A stretch of 64,000 nt of DNA from Frondihabitans sp. Leaf304 (GTDB taxonomy: Bacteria; Actinomycetota; Actinomycetes; Actinomycetales; Microbacteriaceae), in NCBI RefSeq assembly GCF_001423105.1, contig NZ_LMNV01000002.1, positions 640,543-704,542 of the forward strand, given 5' to 3'. The position numbers and the translations under genes were made by a program. Shown piece by piece: positions 1 through 10,790 of the stretch (within the stretch, counting starts at the first letter, position 1; every line of letters begins with the position of its first letter). The notes under the pieces are model-generated. The model had not been told where the DNA came from and searched no databases. It saw nothing but the letters and a program-made list of their open reading frames with translations.

Positions 1-1313
<1,313 letters not shown>

Positions 1314-1314
<1 letters not shown>

Positions 1315-2633
1315 CAGGCTCCTTCGATTCTGAGCACGCTCGTGACGGAGTTCACGACTGCGGCGTTGGTGAGAGCGTCGACCGTGGCGGCGAGCGAAGA
1401 CTCGCGGGCACGGTGCGTTCCGATGATCAGCGTAGCGGTGGCGGGCCCCTCGTCGCCGCGTGTGACGCCCGCGGTCTGCTGCACGGTCTCGACACTGACG
1501 CCGTGCTGGGCGAGGATCCCGGCGACCGTCGCGAGCACCCCGGGCTGATCGGCCACGTCGAGCGTGATCTGATAGCTCGTCGAGACGCTGCCCAGGGGCA
1601 GCACGCGGAGGTCGGCGTGGTTCGACTCAGCGAGACCGGGCCCGCCGATCACGTGGCGCCGTGCCGCCGACACGAGGTCGCCGAGCACTGCGGATGCGGT
1701 CTCGACTCCCCCGGCACCGGCGCCGTAGAACATGAGGTCGCCGGCCGCCTCGGCCTCGACGAAGACGGCGTTCTTGGCGCCGTGGACGGCAGCCAGAGGG
1801 TGACCGAGCGGGACGAGAGCGGGATGGACTCGCGCTGCCACCCCGAGCTTGCCGTCGTCGTCCGAGATCCGCTCGCAGATCGCCAGGAGCTTGACGACGT
1901 ATCCGGCCTTCCGGGCGGCCTCGACCTGTTCGTGGCTCACCCCCGTGATGCCTTCGCGGTGCACCGCGACGAGCGGAACGCTGGTGTGGAAGGCGAGGCT
2001 CGCGAGAATCGCTGCCTTCTGCGCCGCGTCGTAGCCCTCGATGTCGGCGGTCGGGTCGGCCTCGGCATAACCGAGATCGGTCGCGATGGCCAGAGCATCG
2101 TCGAGCGATTCGCCGAGGGTGTCCATACGGTCGAGGATGAAGTTCGTCGTGCCGTTGACGATGCCCATCACCCGCACGATGGTGTCGCCCGCGAGGCTCT
2201 CGCGCAGGGGACGGATGATCGGGATCGCCCCGGCTACAGCGGCCTCGTAGTAGAGCTGAGCACCGACCTGCTCGGCCGCCTCGAAGAGCTCCGGTCCGTG
2301 ACTCGCGAGCAGGGCCTTGTTGCCCGTGATCACGTCGGCTCCCGACGAGAGCGCCTGGAGGATCAGGGTCTTGGCGGGCTCGATACCGCCGATGAGCTCC
2401 ACGACGATGTCGGCGCCGAGGATCAGCGACTCGGCATCGGTGGTGAACAGCTCTTTCGGCAGGTCGACATCGCGCTCGGCGTCGACGTCGCGCACGGCGA
2501 TCCCGACGAGTTCGAGGCCGGCACCGGCCCGGCCGGCCAGCTCAGCAGCCTGTTCGAGCAGGAGCCTGGCCACCTGGCTTCCGACGGACCCGGCACCCAG
2601 AAGGGCGACGCGGACGTTGCGGTATTCGATCAT
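1314..2633 (-). CDS. hom: Homoserine dehydrogenase with C-terminal ACT domain
   Basis: NAD(P)H-dependent reduction of aspartate semialdehyde to homoserine, the branch point towards threonine and methionine. It has 439 residues. The nucleotide-binding [10 protein letters not shown] motif is at residues 13-22, NGTTNFIL and [15 protein letters not shown] mark the catalytic domain, and a C-terminal ACT domain (about 350-430, starting near [16 protein letters not shown]) is the usual site of threonine feedback in this family. The start overlaps the lysA stop as ATGA. The homoserine made here also feeds metX and metY at 39.5-42.1 kb. Confidence 0.97.
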
Positions 2634-4096
2634 GCGGTTCTCTCTGCTTCGTGTGGTCGAGCGTCGTGCTGCGGGTCGAACCCCGCGTCACGTGCCAGGA
2701 GGTCGTCGATGGTCTCGCCGTGGACGATCACGCGGGCCACACCGTCGCGCACCGCGACGACCGGCGGGCGGCCCACGTGGTTGTAGTTGCTGGCGAGACT
2801 CCAGCAGTAGGCACCGGTCACGGGAACGGCGACGAGATCGTCGGGTGCCACGTCGCCCGGAAGGTAGTCGGCGAGAACGACGAGGTCGCCCGACTCGCAG
2901 TGCTTGCCCGCAAGGCGGACGAGACGAGGATCCGACGCGGAGACCCTCGAGGCGAGCCGGACCGAGTAGTCGGCCGCGTACAGAGCTGTGCGCGCGTTGT
3001 CGCTCATCCCGCCGTCGACGCTCACGTAGCGGCGAACAGCGCTCGAGTGCCCATCGGCGCCCGTATCTTCGCCGTCGAGCGACACCTCGACGTCTTTGAT
3101 GGTGCCGACCGTGTAGAGAGTGACGCCGGCGGGCCCGGCGATCACCCGGCCGGGCTCGACCGCGAGTACCGGAATCGGGATGTCGAGTCGGGCGCACTCC
3201 GCCGCGACGACGTCGGCGATCCCCGCGGCGAGTTCGGTGATCGGCGCGGCGTCGTCGATGCGGGTGTAATTGACGCCGAACCCACCGCCGAGGTTCAGCT
3301 CCGGCAGGTCGCCACCCGCCAGGAGGCTCGCATGCACCTCGAGCAGTCGACGCGCCGCCTCGGCGAAGCCGTCGGTGCCGAAGATCTGCGAGCCGATGTG
3401 GCTGTGGAGGCCGAGCAGCCGGAGACCCGCGTGCGAACGGATCGCTGCGACCGCGGCCGGGGTGTCGGCAAGGGGAATGCCGAACTTCTGGTCTTCTCTC
3501 GCGGTGGCGAGATAGTCGTGGGTCGAGGCGTGCACTCCGCTGTTGACTCGGATCCTGACGTTCTGAACCGTGCCGTGGCGCTCTGCCGCCTCGGCGACGC
3601 GGTCGATCTCAAGGATGCTGTCGATCACGACTGCGCCCACGCCGAGCGAAACCGCCCGGTCGATCTCGGCCCGCGACTTGTTGTTGCCGTGGAAGCCCAT
3701 CCGCTCGGGTGCGACGCCCGCGGCCAAGGCCACGGCCAGCTCGCCCCCGGTGCAGACGTCGACGAAGAGGCCCGCGTCGCTCACCCAGCGCGCGATCTCG
3801 ACCGACAGGAAGGCCTTGCCCGCGTAGTAGACCTTGGCCCGGGTGCCGATGCGAGCGGCCTCGGCGGCGAAAGCGTCGTGGGCGCCGACGGCACGCGCGC
3901 GGAAGTCAGCCTCGTCGACGACGTAGAGGGGGGTGTCGAACCGGGCCGCGAGTTCGGTGGCCGACACGCCGCCGACAGTCAGCGCGCCGTCCTCGTCACG
4001 ACCCGCCGAGGACGGCCAGATGCTTGCGACGAGGTCATTCGCATCGGCGGGAACGTCGAGCCAGGCGGGTGCGAGCGGGTTGGCAGTGGTCGTCAT
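2630..4096 (-). CDS. lysA: Diaminopimelate decarboxylase
   Basis: PLP enzyme (fold type III) that decarboxylates meso-diaminopimelate to L-lysine. It has 488 residues, slightly long because of an N-terminal extension common in actinobacteria. The PLP lysine is in VYYAGKAF (about Lys94), the glycine-rich phosphate loop is LNLGGGFGVNY, and KHCESGDLV carries the cysteine conserved at the dimer active site. It overlaps hom downstream and the DUF2993 gene upstream by four bases each, placing lysine and threonine synthesis in one operon behind argS. Confidence 0.97.
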   Translation of the reverse strand: MTTTANPLAPAWLDVPADANDLVASIWPSSAGRDEDGALTVGGVSATELAARFDTPLYVVDEADFRARAVGAHDAFAAEAARIGTRAKVYYAGKAFLSVEIARWVSDAGLFVDVCTGGELAVALAAGVAPERMGFHGNNKSRAEIDRAVSLGVGAVVIDSILEIDRVAEAAERHGTVQNVRIRVNSGVHASTHDYLATAREDQKFGIPLADTPAAVAAIRSHAGLRLLGLHSHIGSQIFGTDGFAEAARRLLEVHASLLAGGDLPELNLGGGFGVNYTRIDDAAPITELAAGIADVVAAECARLDIPIPVLAVEPGRVIAGPAGVTLYTVGTIKDVEVSLDGEDTGADGHSSAVRRYVSVDGGMSDNARTALYAADYSVRLASRVSASDPRLVRLAGKHCESGDLVVLADYLPGDVAPDDLVAVPVTGAYCWSLASNYNHVGRPPVVAVRDGVARVIVHGETIDDLLARDAGFDPQHDARPHEAERTA

Positions 4097-4887
4097 GAGC
4101 AGCTCCCTGTTGCGGTGAGGCCGGTCTTCGTCAATGGCAGACCGGCCGAGCGCAAATCGATGGTGACGCCGGAAGGCTTGACCGTCAGCGAGGTCAGCCG
4201 GGCATTCTTCGGAACGTAGCCAGCCAGGCAGACGGTCTGCGTCGCTGCTCGAAGGGCCGGCGCGAAGACGGCCGGCAGTGCGGCGCCGTTGACCGAGGCG
4301 CTCTTCGGCACGACAGACAACTTCAAACCCCCCGCTGCCAGCTTCGGGGTCGCCGTGATCTGGGTCGCGATGGACTGGCCGAGAACCGTCAGCGTCTTGT
4401 CGAACGCGAAGTCGCCCGAACCGAGGGAGATCGAACCGCCCAGACCGTTAACAGCCTTGGTCTCATTGACGGCTTTCTCGGTGACGTGGATCGACGCATC
4501 GACCGTGCCCGTCGTGCCACCCACCTTGAGGGGGACGTCACTGACATCGGCGGTGAAGGTAAGGGGGATCTTCTGCACCACGAGGTTCGACGACGAGAGA
4601 GTCACGTCGTCGAGCGAACCGCTGAGTGCCTGCAGGATCACCGAGAGACCGTGGATCTTGACATCGACCTGACCGGACGACCCGGTCGGCAGAGACGACT
4701 CGATCTCTTTCGCGGCACGACCTTCGGCGTAGTTGCGCGCAACGATGTCAGCGAGCACGGCGAGGATCGCGCCGATCACCACGAGCGAGATCAGCACGAT
4801 CATGAAGATCGTGAACCCGCGGCGCTTCTTGACGTTGTGGTTCGGCTCGAGGAAGGCGTCGAGATCGTCGGGTTTCGAGACGCTCAT
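4093..4887 (-). CDS. LmeA-like DUF2993 membrane-anchored protein
   Basis: A 264-residue protein with a short cytoplasmic N-terminus, one transmembrane segment (about residues 25-50, FTIFMIVLISLVVIGAILAV) and an extracytoplasmic domain typical of DUF2993. The best-known relative is mycobacterial LmeA, involved in mannan elongation of cell-envelope glycolipids, so an envelope lipid role is possible but unproven here. It lies between argS (3-nt gap) and lysA (4-nt overlap) and must be co-transcribed with them. No catalytic motif is evident. Confidence 0.8.
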   Translation of the reverse strand: MSVSKPDDLDAFLEPNHNVKKRRGFTIFMIVLISLVVIGAILAVLADIVARNYAEGRAAKEIESSLPTGSSGQVDVKIHGLSVILQALSGSLDDVTLSSSNLVVQKIPLTFTADVSDVPLKVGGTTGTVDASIHVTEKAVNETKAVNGLGGSISLGSGDFAFDKTLTVLGQSIATQITATPKLAAGGLKLSVVPKSASVNGAALPAVFAPALRAATQTVCLAGYVPKNARLTSLTVKPSGVTIDLRSAGLPLTKTGLTATGSCS

Positions 4888-4890
4888 GCC

Positions 4891-6591
4891 CTACATCCTG
4901 TCAGGTGCGGACACGCCGAGGAGGCCGAGGCCGTTGCGAATCACCTGCCCAGCGGCATCGTTCAGCCAGAGGCGTGTGCGGTGGAGGTCGGTGACCTCTT
5001 CATCGCCGAGGGGCGTCACGCGGCACGCGTCGTACCAGCGGTGGTAGGTGCCGGCGACCTCTTCGATATAACGGGCGACGCGGTGCGGCTCGCGCAACTC
5101 GGCCGCCTGCTGGACGACTCGCGGCAGTTCGGAGAGTGCTCCGAGCAGCGATGCCTCAGTCGGGTGGGTCAGCAGGGAGGCGTCGAACGCGCTGCGGTCG
5201 ACCCCGGAGGCACTCGCGTTGCGGGCGACGGCCTGGGTGCGGGCGTGCGCGTACTGCACGTAGAAGACCGGGTTGTCGTTGCTTCGCTTGGTGAGGAGGT
5301 CGAGGTCGATGTCGATCATCGAGTCGGCGGAGAACCGCACGAGCGAGTAGCGCCCCGCGTCGACGCCGACCGCATCGACAAGGTCTTCCATCGAGACGAC
5401 GGTGCCGTTGCGCTTCGACATGCGCACGGGCTCGCCGTCGCGCATGAGGTTGACCAGCTGGCCGATGAGGATCTCGAGGTTGACGCCCGGAGTGTCTCCG
5501 AACGCCGCGCACATGGCCATCATTCGGCCGATGTAGCCGTGGTGGTCGGCGCCGAGCATGATGATGTTCCGCTCGAATCCGCGCTCGCGCTTGTCGAGGT
5601 AGTAGGCGAGGTCGCCCGCGATGTACGCGGCCTCGCCGTCGCTCTTGATGATGACGCGATCGCGGTCGTCGCCGAAGTCGGTCGTCCGCAGCCAGGTCGC
5701 GTTGTCGGCCTCGTAGACGTGTCCGAGCTCGCGCAGCCGCGCGATGGCGCGCTCGACGGCCTTCGACTCGTGCAGGGAGTTCTCGTGGAAGTAGACGTCG
5801 AAGTCGACGCCGAAGTCGTGCAGCGACTTCTTGATGTCGGCGAACATGAAGTCGACTCCGACCGCCCTGAAGAGCTCCTGCGCCTCGTCGCGCGGCAGGT
5901 CTCGGACGTCACCGTCAAAGGTCTCGATGACGCGCGCAGCGATCTCGGAGATGTAGACGCCGCCGTAGCCGTCTTCCGGTGTGGGCTCGCCGAGCGCTGA
6001 AGCGATCAGGCTGCGGGCGAAGCGGTCGATCTGCGCGCCGTGGTCGTTGAAGTAGTACTCCCGCGTCACGACACCGCCGACCGCCTGGAAGATGCGGGCG
6101 AGGCTATCGCCGACGGCAGCCCAGCGGACACCGCCGATGTGGATGGGGCCGGTCGGGTTCGCGGAGACGAACTCGAGGTTGATGGTGACGCCCGCGTAGT
6201 AGTCGCCGTTGCCGTAGGCCCCGCCGCTCTCGACGATGGCCTTCGCGAGGGCCCCGGCCGCAGCCGCTTCGAGTGTGATGTTGATGAAGCCCGGTCCAGC
6301 GATGTCGACCCTCGCAACGCCGTCGGTCTCGGTCAGCTCGCCCGCGATCTCGGTCGCGAGCTCACGCGGGTTGGACCCGAGGCGCTTGGCGAACTTCATG
6401 GCGATGTTCGAGGCCCAGTCGCCATGGTCGCGGTTGCGAGGGCGCTCGAGCACGGCGTCGGCGATGGTGATCTCGACCGGTGCCGCTGCGGCTCCGTCGT
6501 CGGCGGTCGCGGTTGCGCGGCGTCGCTCGGCGATCCCCTGGACGATGGCGAGCAGAGAGGCGGAGAGTTCGGCGGGAGTCACGGTCGTCAA
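4891..6591 (-). CDS. argS: Arginyl-tRNA synthetase
   Basis: Class I aminoacyl-tRNA synthetase that charges tRNA-Arg. It has 566 residues, the family length. The HIGH-type motif appears as [13 protein letters not shown] (about 147-157) and the KMSKS-type motif as RMSKRNG. The C-terminal DALR anticodon-binding domain ends in [17 protein letters not shown], a usual ArgRS terminus. It is the first gene of the operon running into lysA-hom-thrC-thrB; argS-lysA linkage is common in high-GC Gram-positives. It is divergent from the lipoprotein at 6670, with only about 80 bp for both promoters. Confidence 0.97.
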   Translation of the reverse strand: MTTVTPAELSASLLAIVQGIAERRRATATADDGAAAAPVEITIADAVLERPRNRDHGDWASNIAMKFAKRLGSNPRELATEIAGELTETDGVARVDIAGPGFINITLEAAAAGALAKAIVESGGAYGNGDYYAGVTINLEFVSANPTGPIHIGGVRWAAVGDSLARIFQAVGGVVTREYYFNDHGAQIDRFARSLIASALGEPTPEDGYGGVYISEIAARVIETFDGDVRDLPRDEAQELFRAVGVDFMFADIKKSLHDFGVDFDVYFHENSLHESKAVERAIARLRELGHVYEADNATWLRTTDFGDDRDRVIIKSDGEAAYIAGDLAYYLDKRERGFERNIIMLGADHHGYIGRMMAMCAAFGDTPGVNLEILIGQLVNLMRDGEPVRMSKRNGTVVSMEDLVDAVGVDAGRYSLVRFSADSMIDIDLDLLTKRSNDNPVFYVQYAHARTQAVARNASASGVDRSAFDASLLTHPTEASLLGALSELPRVVQQAAELREPHRVARYIEEVAGTYHRWYDACRVTPLGDEEVTDLHRTRLWLNDAAGQVIRNGLGLLGVSAPDRM

Positions 6592-6669
6592 GCTTACCGG
6601 GCCGTCGCCCGCCTCTTCCGGGGCCGCCGACGGCGATCCGAATCTCCCACCAAGGTGAATGCCGCGAAG

Positions 6670-7257
6670 ATGGAGACCATGCTCACGGCCCCGCGTCTCC
6701 TCGCTGTCCGCACCCTGCCCGCTGCCCTCGCGGTGCTTCTCCTCGCCGGCTGTACCGGCGCGGCGCCCGCCGCGTCGAGCTCCCCCACCGCGCCCCGCGC
6801 CTCGGCGACCCCGACGGGCGGAGCGGGAGCCCTCACGGCCACGCCGCTGACCGTCGACTGCCAGACGATCGCCCCCGACGCCACGGTCAGCGCCGCATAC
6901 CCAGGCATGACGCCCGAGGAGAAGCCCACTCCCCCGAAGGCCAGCGACGCCGCTGTCATCGGCGGCTACGACGGCACCGTCTGCGGCTGGACCAGCACGA
7001 CCGGCAGCTCGATGACACTAGCCGTCGGACGGTTCGACAACGACAGCCTCACCCGGCTCAAGAACAGCCTGATCACATCGAGCAACGCCGTGCCCACGTA
7101 CGACGGCGAAGGCTACTTCGACCTCGTCGACGGGGTCGGCACAGCCGAGGCCTTCACCGGGTCGTACTGGATAGTCGCGACGTCTGACGACGCCGTGTTC
7201 GGCGAACCCGGCGGAGCCGAGCCGCTGGTCGACGCGGCAATCGCCGGGTTGAAGTAG
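6670..7257 (+). CDS. Small secreted lipoprotein, function unknown
   Basis: About 195 residues with a type II signal peptide: arginine near the N-terminus, the hydrophobic run LPAALAVLL and the lipobox LLAGC. A Ser/Ala/Thr/Pro-rich linker follows, then a mature domain of about 150 residues with two cysteines. The start is uncertain: ATG 6670 is preceded by AAGG at long spacing, ATG 6679 gives the same signal peptide, and GTG 6655 is also in frame. The domain resembles uncharacterised actinobacterial DUF-type lipoproteins; I do not recognise a function. It converges on the amidotransferase gene ending at 7347. Confidence 0.75.
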   Translation: METMLTAPRLLAVRTLPAALAVLLLAGCTGAAPAASSSPTAPRASATPTGGAGALTATPLTVDCQTIAPDATVSAAYPGMTPEEKPTPPKASDAAVIGGYDGTVCGWTSTTGSSMTLAVGRFDNDSLTRLKNSLITSSNAVPTYDGEGYFDLVDGVGTAEAFTGSYWIVATSDDAVFGEPGGAEPLVDAAIAGLK

Positions 7258-7328
7258 GTCGGGCCGGATCCTCGGGTCTGGTCTTCGACGTGGGGTTTCT
7301 GCTGTGTGGTCTTGCAGTGTGATCTCTG

Positions 7329-7344
7329 CCGTCTCGGGAGACGG
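7329..7344 (-). terminator. Short hairpin at a convergent junction
   Basis: CCGTCT and AGACGG form a perfect 6-bp stem with a CGGG loop, three bases beyond the stop of the minus-strand amidotransferase and 70 bases after the plus-strand lipoprotein. There is no T-run, so terminator activity is only inferred. Confidence 0.4.
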
Positions 7345-7346
7345 TG

Positions 7347-8081
7347 TCAGGCGGCGACGCGCTCCGGGTTTGCGGTGGGAGCCAGCCCGTCGAGCAGGCG
7401 CAGCAGCTGACCGGGCGGGGCCTTGCGATCTTCGGGGTGCCACTGCACGCCGGTGATCGGTGCGTCGCGGTGCTCCACGGCTTCGATCACGCCGTCGACC
7501 GCTCGACCCACGATGCCGAGGCCGTTCGCCAGCGCGTCGATGGCCTGGTGGTGGGCGCTCTGCACGTCGACCGAATCGCCGAGGATCCGGGCCAACCCGC
7601 TCGACGACTCGAGCTCGACCCGGTGCGTCGTCATGAGCTCCTCGACCGGGGCTCCTGTGTTCAGGTGCGCCGAGTCGCCGTCGAGGTGCTGGATCAGCGT
7701 GCCGCCCAGGGCGACGTTGATCAGCTGGTGCCCGCGGCAGATGCCGAGCAGTGGAGTGCCGCGATCGAGGGCGCGGTGCACGAGCGCGATCTGCGCCGCA
7801 TCCGCCTCTTCGTAGTGGCGCCCCTCACGGCGGTAGCCGCTTTCGCCGCCGTACCACTCGGGGGCGAGGTCCTCGCCGCCCATCAGCACGACGGCGTCGG
7901 CGCTGTCGGTCAACTGCAGGAGCGTCGATTCGCCCAGGTCGGCGGCGCCGTAGCGAGTCGCCTCCCAGCCGGTGACCTCGGCGAGACCCTGCACGCGACC
8001 GTTCAGCGTGTCGACGTACGCGTGGTACTCCGGCGCGTGCGGCCGGAAGCGCGTGACCTCGATGACGGCGAGCGTGTTCAT
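7347..8081 (-). CDS. Class I glutamine amidotransferase-like hydrolase (gamma-glutamyl-GABA hydrolase type)
   Basis: A 244-residue cytoplasmic enzyme of the peptidase C26 / PuuD group. The nucleophile cysteine is in LLGICRGHQLINVALGG (about Cys115) and the catalytic His-Glu pair is in QWHPED near residue 217. Relatives hydrolyse gamma-glutamyl amides in polyamine breakdown, but no polyamine genes adjoin it, so the substrate is open. It stands alone, with an inverted repeat (8179-8263) upstream and a small hairpin just after its stop. Confidence 0.85.
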   Translation of the reverse strand: MNTLAVIEVTRFRPHAPEYHAYVDTLNGRVQGLAEVTGWEATRYGAADLGESTLLQLTDSADAVVLMGGEDLAPEWYGGESGYRREGRHYEEADAAQIALVHRALDRGTPLLGICRGHQLINVALGGTLIQHLDGDSAHLNTGAPVEELMTTHRVELESSSGLARILGDSVDVQSAHHQAIDALANGLGIVGRAVDGVIEAVEHRDAPITGVQWHPEDRKAPPGQLLRLLDGLAPTANPERVAA

Positions 8082-8178
8082 GCCTCCACTCTGCGGCAGG
8101 GGCGGCGCTCGTGTCGCGGGTGTGTCGCCCTGTTACGCCTAGGGCGCCGGTGCGTCGCCCGCCAAGTTTGGGCGCCCG

Positions 8179-8263
8179 CCGAATTTGAGGGAGAAACAGC
8201 AGGCGTACCCGGCCCGATCCGCATGACTTCGTTGCCGCCCGCGCGTTTCTCCTTCAAATTCGG
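8179..8263. repeat. Long intergenic inverted repeat, family GAATTTGAAGGAGA
   Basis: Arms at 8179-8197 and 8245-8263 match at 18 of 19 positions (CCGAATTTGAGGGAGAAAC against the reverse complement) around a 47-nt loop. It lies downstream of pdxH and upstream of the amidotransferase gene. The arms are homologous to those of the repeat at 60166-60250, so this is a dispersed element and not a local accident. Confidence 0.85.
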
Positions 8264-8290
8264 AACGGCACCGGCTGGCAGAGGGGCGGC

Positions 8291-8956
8291 TCAGGGCCAG
8301 AGGCGGCTGCGGGTCCAGGTCGTGGGCGCGGTCCGGTCGTAGCGCACGCGCACCTGGTCGCGTCCCGTCGTCGCCTGCCAGAACTCGATGCAGGTCGGCA
8401 CCACCCGGAAGGCCGTCCAGTCGTCGGGGGCGAACTCGTCATCGTCGGCGATGCGGGCCTTCGCGGCGTCGAGTGCCTGCTTGGCCTTCTCGTCGTCGTC
8501 GACAGGGGTGCTCTGCGGCATGGCAATGGCGACCGCGCGCGAGTCGGGGTGTCTCGCGGTGAAATCGGCGACCGACGTCTCGCGAGGGCCGGGGCCGGCA
8601 TCGCCCAGGATCCTGACCTGCCGCCCCTGCTCCCGCCAGTAGAGGGTCAGTGCAACCCGAGGGTTCTCGCGGATCTGCCGCCCCTTCGGGCTCAGCGACG
8701 AGCTGGCGAACCAGAATGCGTCGTCGACGTCTTTCAGCAGGAGGGTTCGCGCACTGACCGTCCCGGCGTGGTCGACGGTCGAGAGCGTCATCGCCTGCGG
8801 TTCGGTCACGCCCCCCTCGACTGCCGTCTCGAGCCAGTCGACGAAGAGGTCCATTGGAGATTCGGGAACGGATTCAGGATCCAGCCCGGCCACATCGGGG
8901 GAAGACTTCTTGGCCCTTTTGAGCAGCTGGCGAATGGAGGTGTCGTCGGTGGTCAT
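8291..8956 (-). CDS. pdxH: Pyridoxamine/pyridoxine 5'-phosphate oxidase family protein
   Basis: FMN enzyme that oxidises PNP/PMP to pyridoxal 5'-phosphate, the cofactor of lysA, thrC and metY in this window. From ATG 8956 it has 221 residues. Recognisable segments are SARTLLLKDVDD (FMN/substrate binding), the FASSSLSPKGRQIRENPRVAL stretch and C-terminal EFWQATTGRDQVR, ending in RLWP. The family usually ends in a similar RL-x-P. A GTG at 8971 would add five residues; its spacing to the GAGGG upstream is too short, while ATG 8956 has a rather long one. Single gene flanked by repeats. Confidence 0.87.
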   Translation of the reverse strand: MTTDDTSIRQLLKRAKKSSPDVAGLDPESVPESPMDLFVDWLETAVEGGVTEPQAMTLSTVDHAGTVSARTLLLKDVDDAFWFASSSLSPKGRQIRENPRVALTLYWREQGRQVRILGDAGPGPRETSVADFTARHPDSRAVAIAMPQSTPVDDDEKAKQALDAAKARIADDDEFAPDDWTAFRVVPTCIEFWQATTGRDQVRVRYDRTAPTTWTRSRLWP

Positions 8957-8985
8957 GCGTCGAGCCAACACCCTCGCGGTTGGCG

Positions 8986-9083
8986 AGCGCCGCGTGGCGG
9001 AACGACACGCCCGGCCTGGCTAGCGCCGCGTGGCGGAACGACACGCATGGCCTGGCTAGCGCCGCGTGGCGGAACGACACGCG
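8986..9083. repeat. 36-bp tandem repeat, 2.7 copies
   Basis: Units at 8986-9021, 9022-9057 and 9058-9083 (partial) begin AGCGCCGCGTGGCGGAACGA. The two full copies differ only in the two bases before GGCCTGGCT. Each contains a CGCC-GCGT-GGCG hairpin. The array lies between the pdxH start and the 3' end of tRNA-Arg. There are no spacers, so it is not a CRISPR; it could vary in copy number between strains. Confidence 0.9.
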
Positions 9084-9150
9084 CGTACAAGCACGCACCG
9101 CCCGAGCGCTGGGAGTGAGCGTAGCGAGCGACCAGCGTCGAGCCAGCGGG

Positions 9151-9225
9151 TGGTGCCCCCAGCTGGATTCGAACCAGCGCCCCTGCCTCCGGAGGGCAGT
9201 GCTCTATCCCCTGAGCTATGGGGGC
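9151..9225 (-). tRNA. tRNA-Arg, anticodon CCG
   Basis: Reading the minus strand from 9225, the acceptor stem GCCCCCA pairs with TGGGGGC, followed by discriminator A and an encoded CCA at 9153-9151. The D arm (GCTC/GAGC), the anticodon stem CTGCC/GGCAG with loop CTCCGGA (anticodon CCG, reading CGG codons) and the T arm GCTGG-TTCGAAT-CCAGC all fold. The 3' flank holds a CGCTGG/CCAGCG hairpin that may terminate the transcript. Confidence 0.96.
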
Positions 9226-9276
9226 CAGGAGCGTGGACAACGTTAGCAGTTCCGGGGCGGGCACTCGCGCACCGGG

Positions 9277-9352
9277 CGCCGATTTGCGAGCGATCCGGGC
9301 TCCCAGCACCACCCGCCTCGGCGCGTCGAGGCGAATCGCTCACACATTGGCG
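9277..9352. repeat. Long intergenic inverted repeat, family GAGAGCGATCC
   Basis: Arms 9277-9297 and 9332-9352 match at 17 of 21 positions around a GATTTGCGAGCGATCC core. It is homologous to the repeats at 22754 and 49278. It lies between the 5' end of tRNA-Arg and the 3' end of the 71-residue gene. Confidence 0.75.
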
Positions 9353-9369
9353 GGGCCCGGGGTCAAACG

Positions 9370-9404
9370 ACGAACGGCCCGCCGCCGAAGCGAGGGCCGT
9401 TCGT
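9370..9404 (-). terminator. Hairpin terminator after the 71-residue gene
   Basis: Perfect 11-bp arms ACGAACGGCCC (9370-9380) and GGGCCGTTCGT (9394-9404) with a 13-nt loop start 18 bases after the stop of the minus-strand gene. Beyond the stem the minus strand reads CGTTTGACC, a short T-run. Confidence 0.65.
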
Positions 9405-9422
9405 GGGGTAGAGCTAGTCAGA

Positions 9423-9638
9423 TCAGCTGTACGTCAGAGCGATCACGGCGACGTCGAGGCTGCCGTAGGCGCCCTCGGCTCGTGTCGCACTGCGAACTCG
9501 ACCCCGAAGCACTTCGAAGCGACCGTCGTTCTCCCGAATGAATCCGATGACTCCGGCTGTCGGCGTCGACACCCGGCTGTACCCCTCACCGAGCGGAACT
9601 ACCTCGGCGGATGATGTGCGTTCCAGAACAGCTCCCAT
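9423..9638 (-). CDS. Small orphan protein of 71 residues
   Basis: I do not recognise this protein. The start at 9638 (MGAVLERTSSAEVVPL) was chosen because AAGGGA lies six bases upstream (GAAGGGAACACC-ATG); a longer frame reaching 9773 lacks such a site and its extension has no coding character. The sequence is soluble, with a segment SRVSTPTAGVIGFIRENDG and no signal peptide, membrane segment or cysteine. The approximately 150 bp upstream are noticeably lower in GC than the surroundings. A terminator hairpin follows. Confidence 0.6.
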   Translation of the reverse strand: MGAVLERTSSAEVVPLGEGYSRVSTPTAGVIGFIRENDGRFEVLRGRVRSATRAEGAYGSLDVAVIALTYS

Positions 9639-9791
9639 GGTGTTCCCTTCAACAACGTTGTCCGTCCCGTGCTCTGCAGGACCGTCTATGGCTAAGGCTA
9701 CTCCCGAGCCGGGGTACGCAGCTCTACAGATCTCCACGGAAAACGCTGTGTATGGGCGGAATTCGGGTGACAATTCACGCTGATCACTCCG

Positions 9792-10661
9792 TCAAGCGCT
9801 GGTTGGGGGCGGGGCCGGTGGCCCGACTCGCCTCACGGTGAGGGTCACGCCGACGCTGGCGATTGTCACGAGAGCGATCGCGACTATCTCGCGCGGAGTG
9901 AGGGCCTGCCCGATCACGGCGAAACCGGCCAGGGCCGCCACTGCCGGGCCGAGGCTCGACAGCACGCCGAACACGCGCGTGGGCAGCGCCCGAAGGGCAA
10001 TCATCTCGAGGGCGTAGGGCAGGGCAGAGGTGAGCAGGGCGACCCCGATGAAGATCGGAACGAGACGAGGATCCGAAGCGATGGCCGTCGCGGCTCGACC
10101 CGCGCCGAAAGGGATGACGACGACTGCAGCCACGACGACCGCCACCACGAGTCCGTCGATTCCCGCGATCGCTTTGCCGGCGCGACTGTTGGCGACGATG
10201 TAGAGAGCCCAGAAGGCAGCGGCGCCGAAGGCCAGCACGACTCCCCCGAGAGCGACGCTGCCCGAGGAGCCGAGCCCCAGCAGCAGAACACCGCAGAAGG
10301 CGATGAGCGCCCAGGCGGCATCGCGGATCCTTCGGGTCTGTACGAGGGCGAGCACGAGCGGGCCGGTGAACTCGAGCGTGACGGCGACTCCCAGCGGAAT
10401 CCGGTCGAGGGCGAGGTAGATGAGCGAGTTCATGCCCGCGAGGGCGATTCCGAGCACGATCGCCGCCAGCCACTGCGTGCGCGACCAGTGCCGAACTCGA
10501 GGCCGGACGACGATCAGAAGGATGACCGCCGCGAAGCCCAGACGAAGGGCTGCCGCCCCGGTCGGGCCTACCTCGTCGAAGTGGGTGCGCGCCACCGCGC
10601 TGCCGAATTGAACGGAGAAGATCGCGGTCACCGCGAGCAGTGGAGCGGGTACGCGGGGCAC
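9792..10661 (-). CDS. EamA/DMT-family exporter (RhtA-like)
   Basis: A 289-residue integral membrane protein with about ten hydrophobic segments in two EamA repeats. RhtA-type features include FGSAVARTHFDEVGPTGAAALR near the N-terminus and YALEMIALRALPTRVFGVLSSLGPAVAAL in the second half. Relatives export threonine/homoserine or other small metabolites by proton antiport; the substrate here cannot be read. It is encoded alone, divergent from the TPM gene across a 129-bp spacer. Confidence 0.85.
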   Translation of the reverse strand: MPRVPAPLLAVTAIFSVQFGSAVARTHFDEVGPTGAAALRLGFAAVILLIVVRPRVRHWSRTQWLAAIVLGIALAGMNSLIYLALDRIPLGVAVTLEFTGPLVLALVQTRRIRDAAWALIAFCGVLLLGLGSSGSVALGGVVLAFGAAAFWALYIVANSRAGKAIAGIDGLVVAVVVAAVVVIPFGAGRAATAIASDPRLVPIFIGVALLTSALPYALEMIALRALPTRVFGVLSSLGPAVAALAGFAVIGQALTPREIVAIALVTIASVGVTLTVRRVGPPAPPPTSA

Positions 10662-10790
10662 CTGTCAATTAACGCATACCGGCGTCGGGGGGCGTCGCTA
10701 GACTCCGAAAAGCGGCATGTTTACAACGAAGTGACTGCCCCGCGCACGGCTCTTTTCGTGTGCCGGGCGGTCTGACCCACGGGGAGTCAC

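Noticed and set aside
8986-9083. Possible CRISPR array
   Set aside because: The 36-bp units are directly adjacent with no unique spacers and no cas genes are nearby.
9151-9225. tRNA-Arg as the attachment site of an integrated element
   Set aside because: No integrase, no direct repeat of the tRNA 3' end and no phage or plasmid genes on either side.
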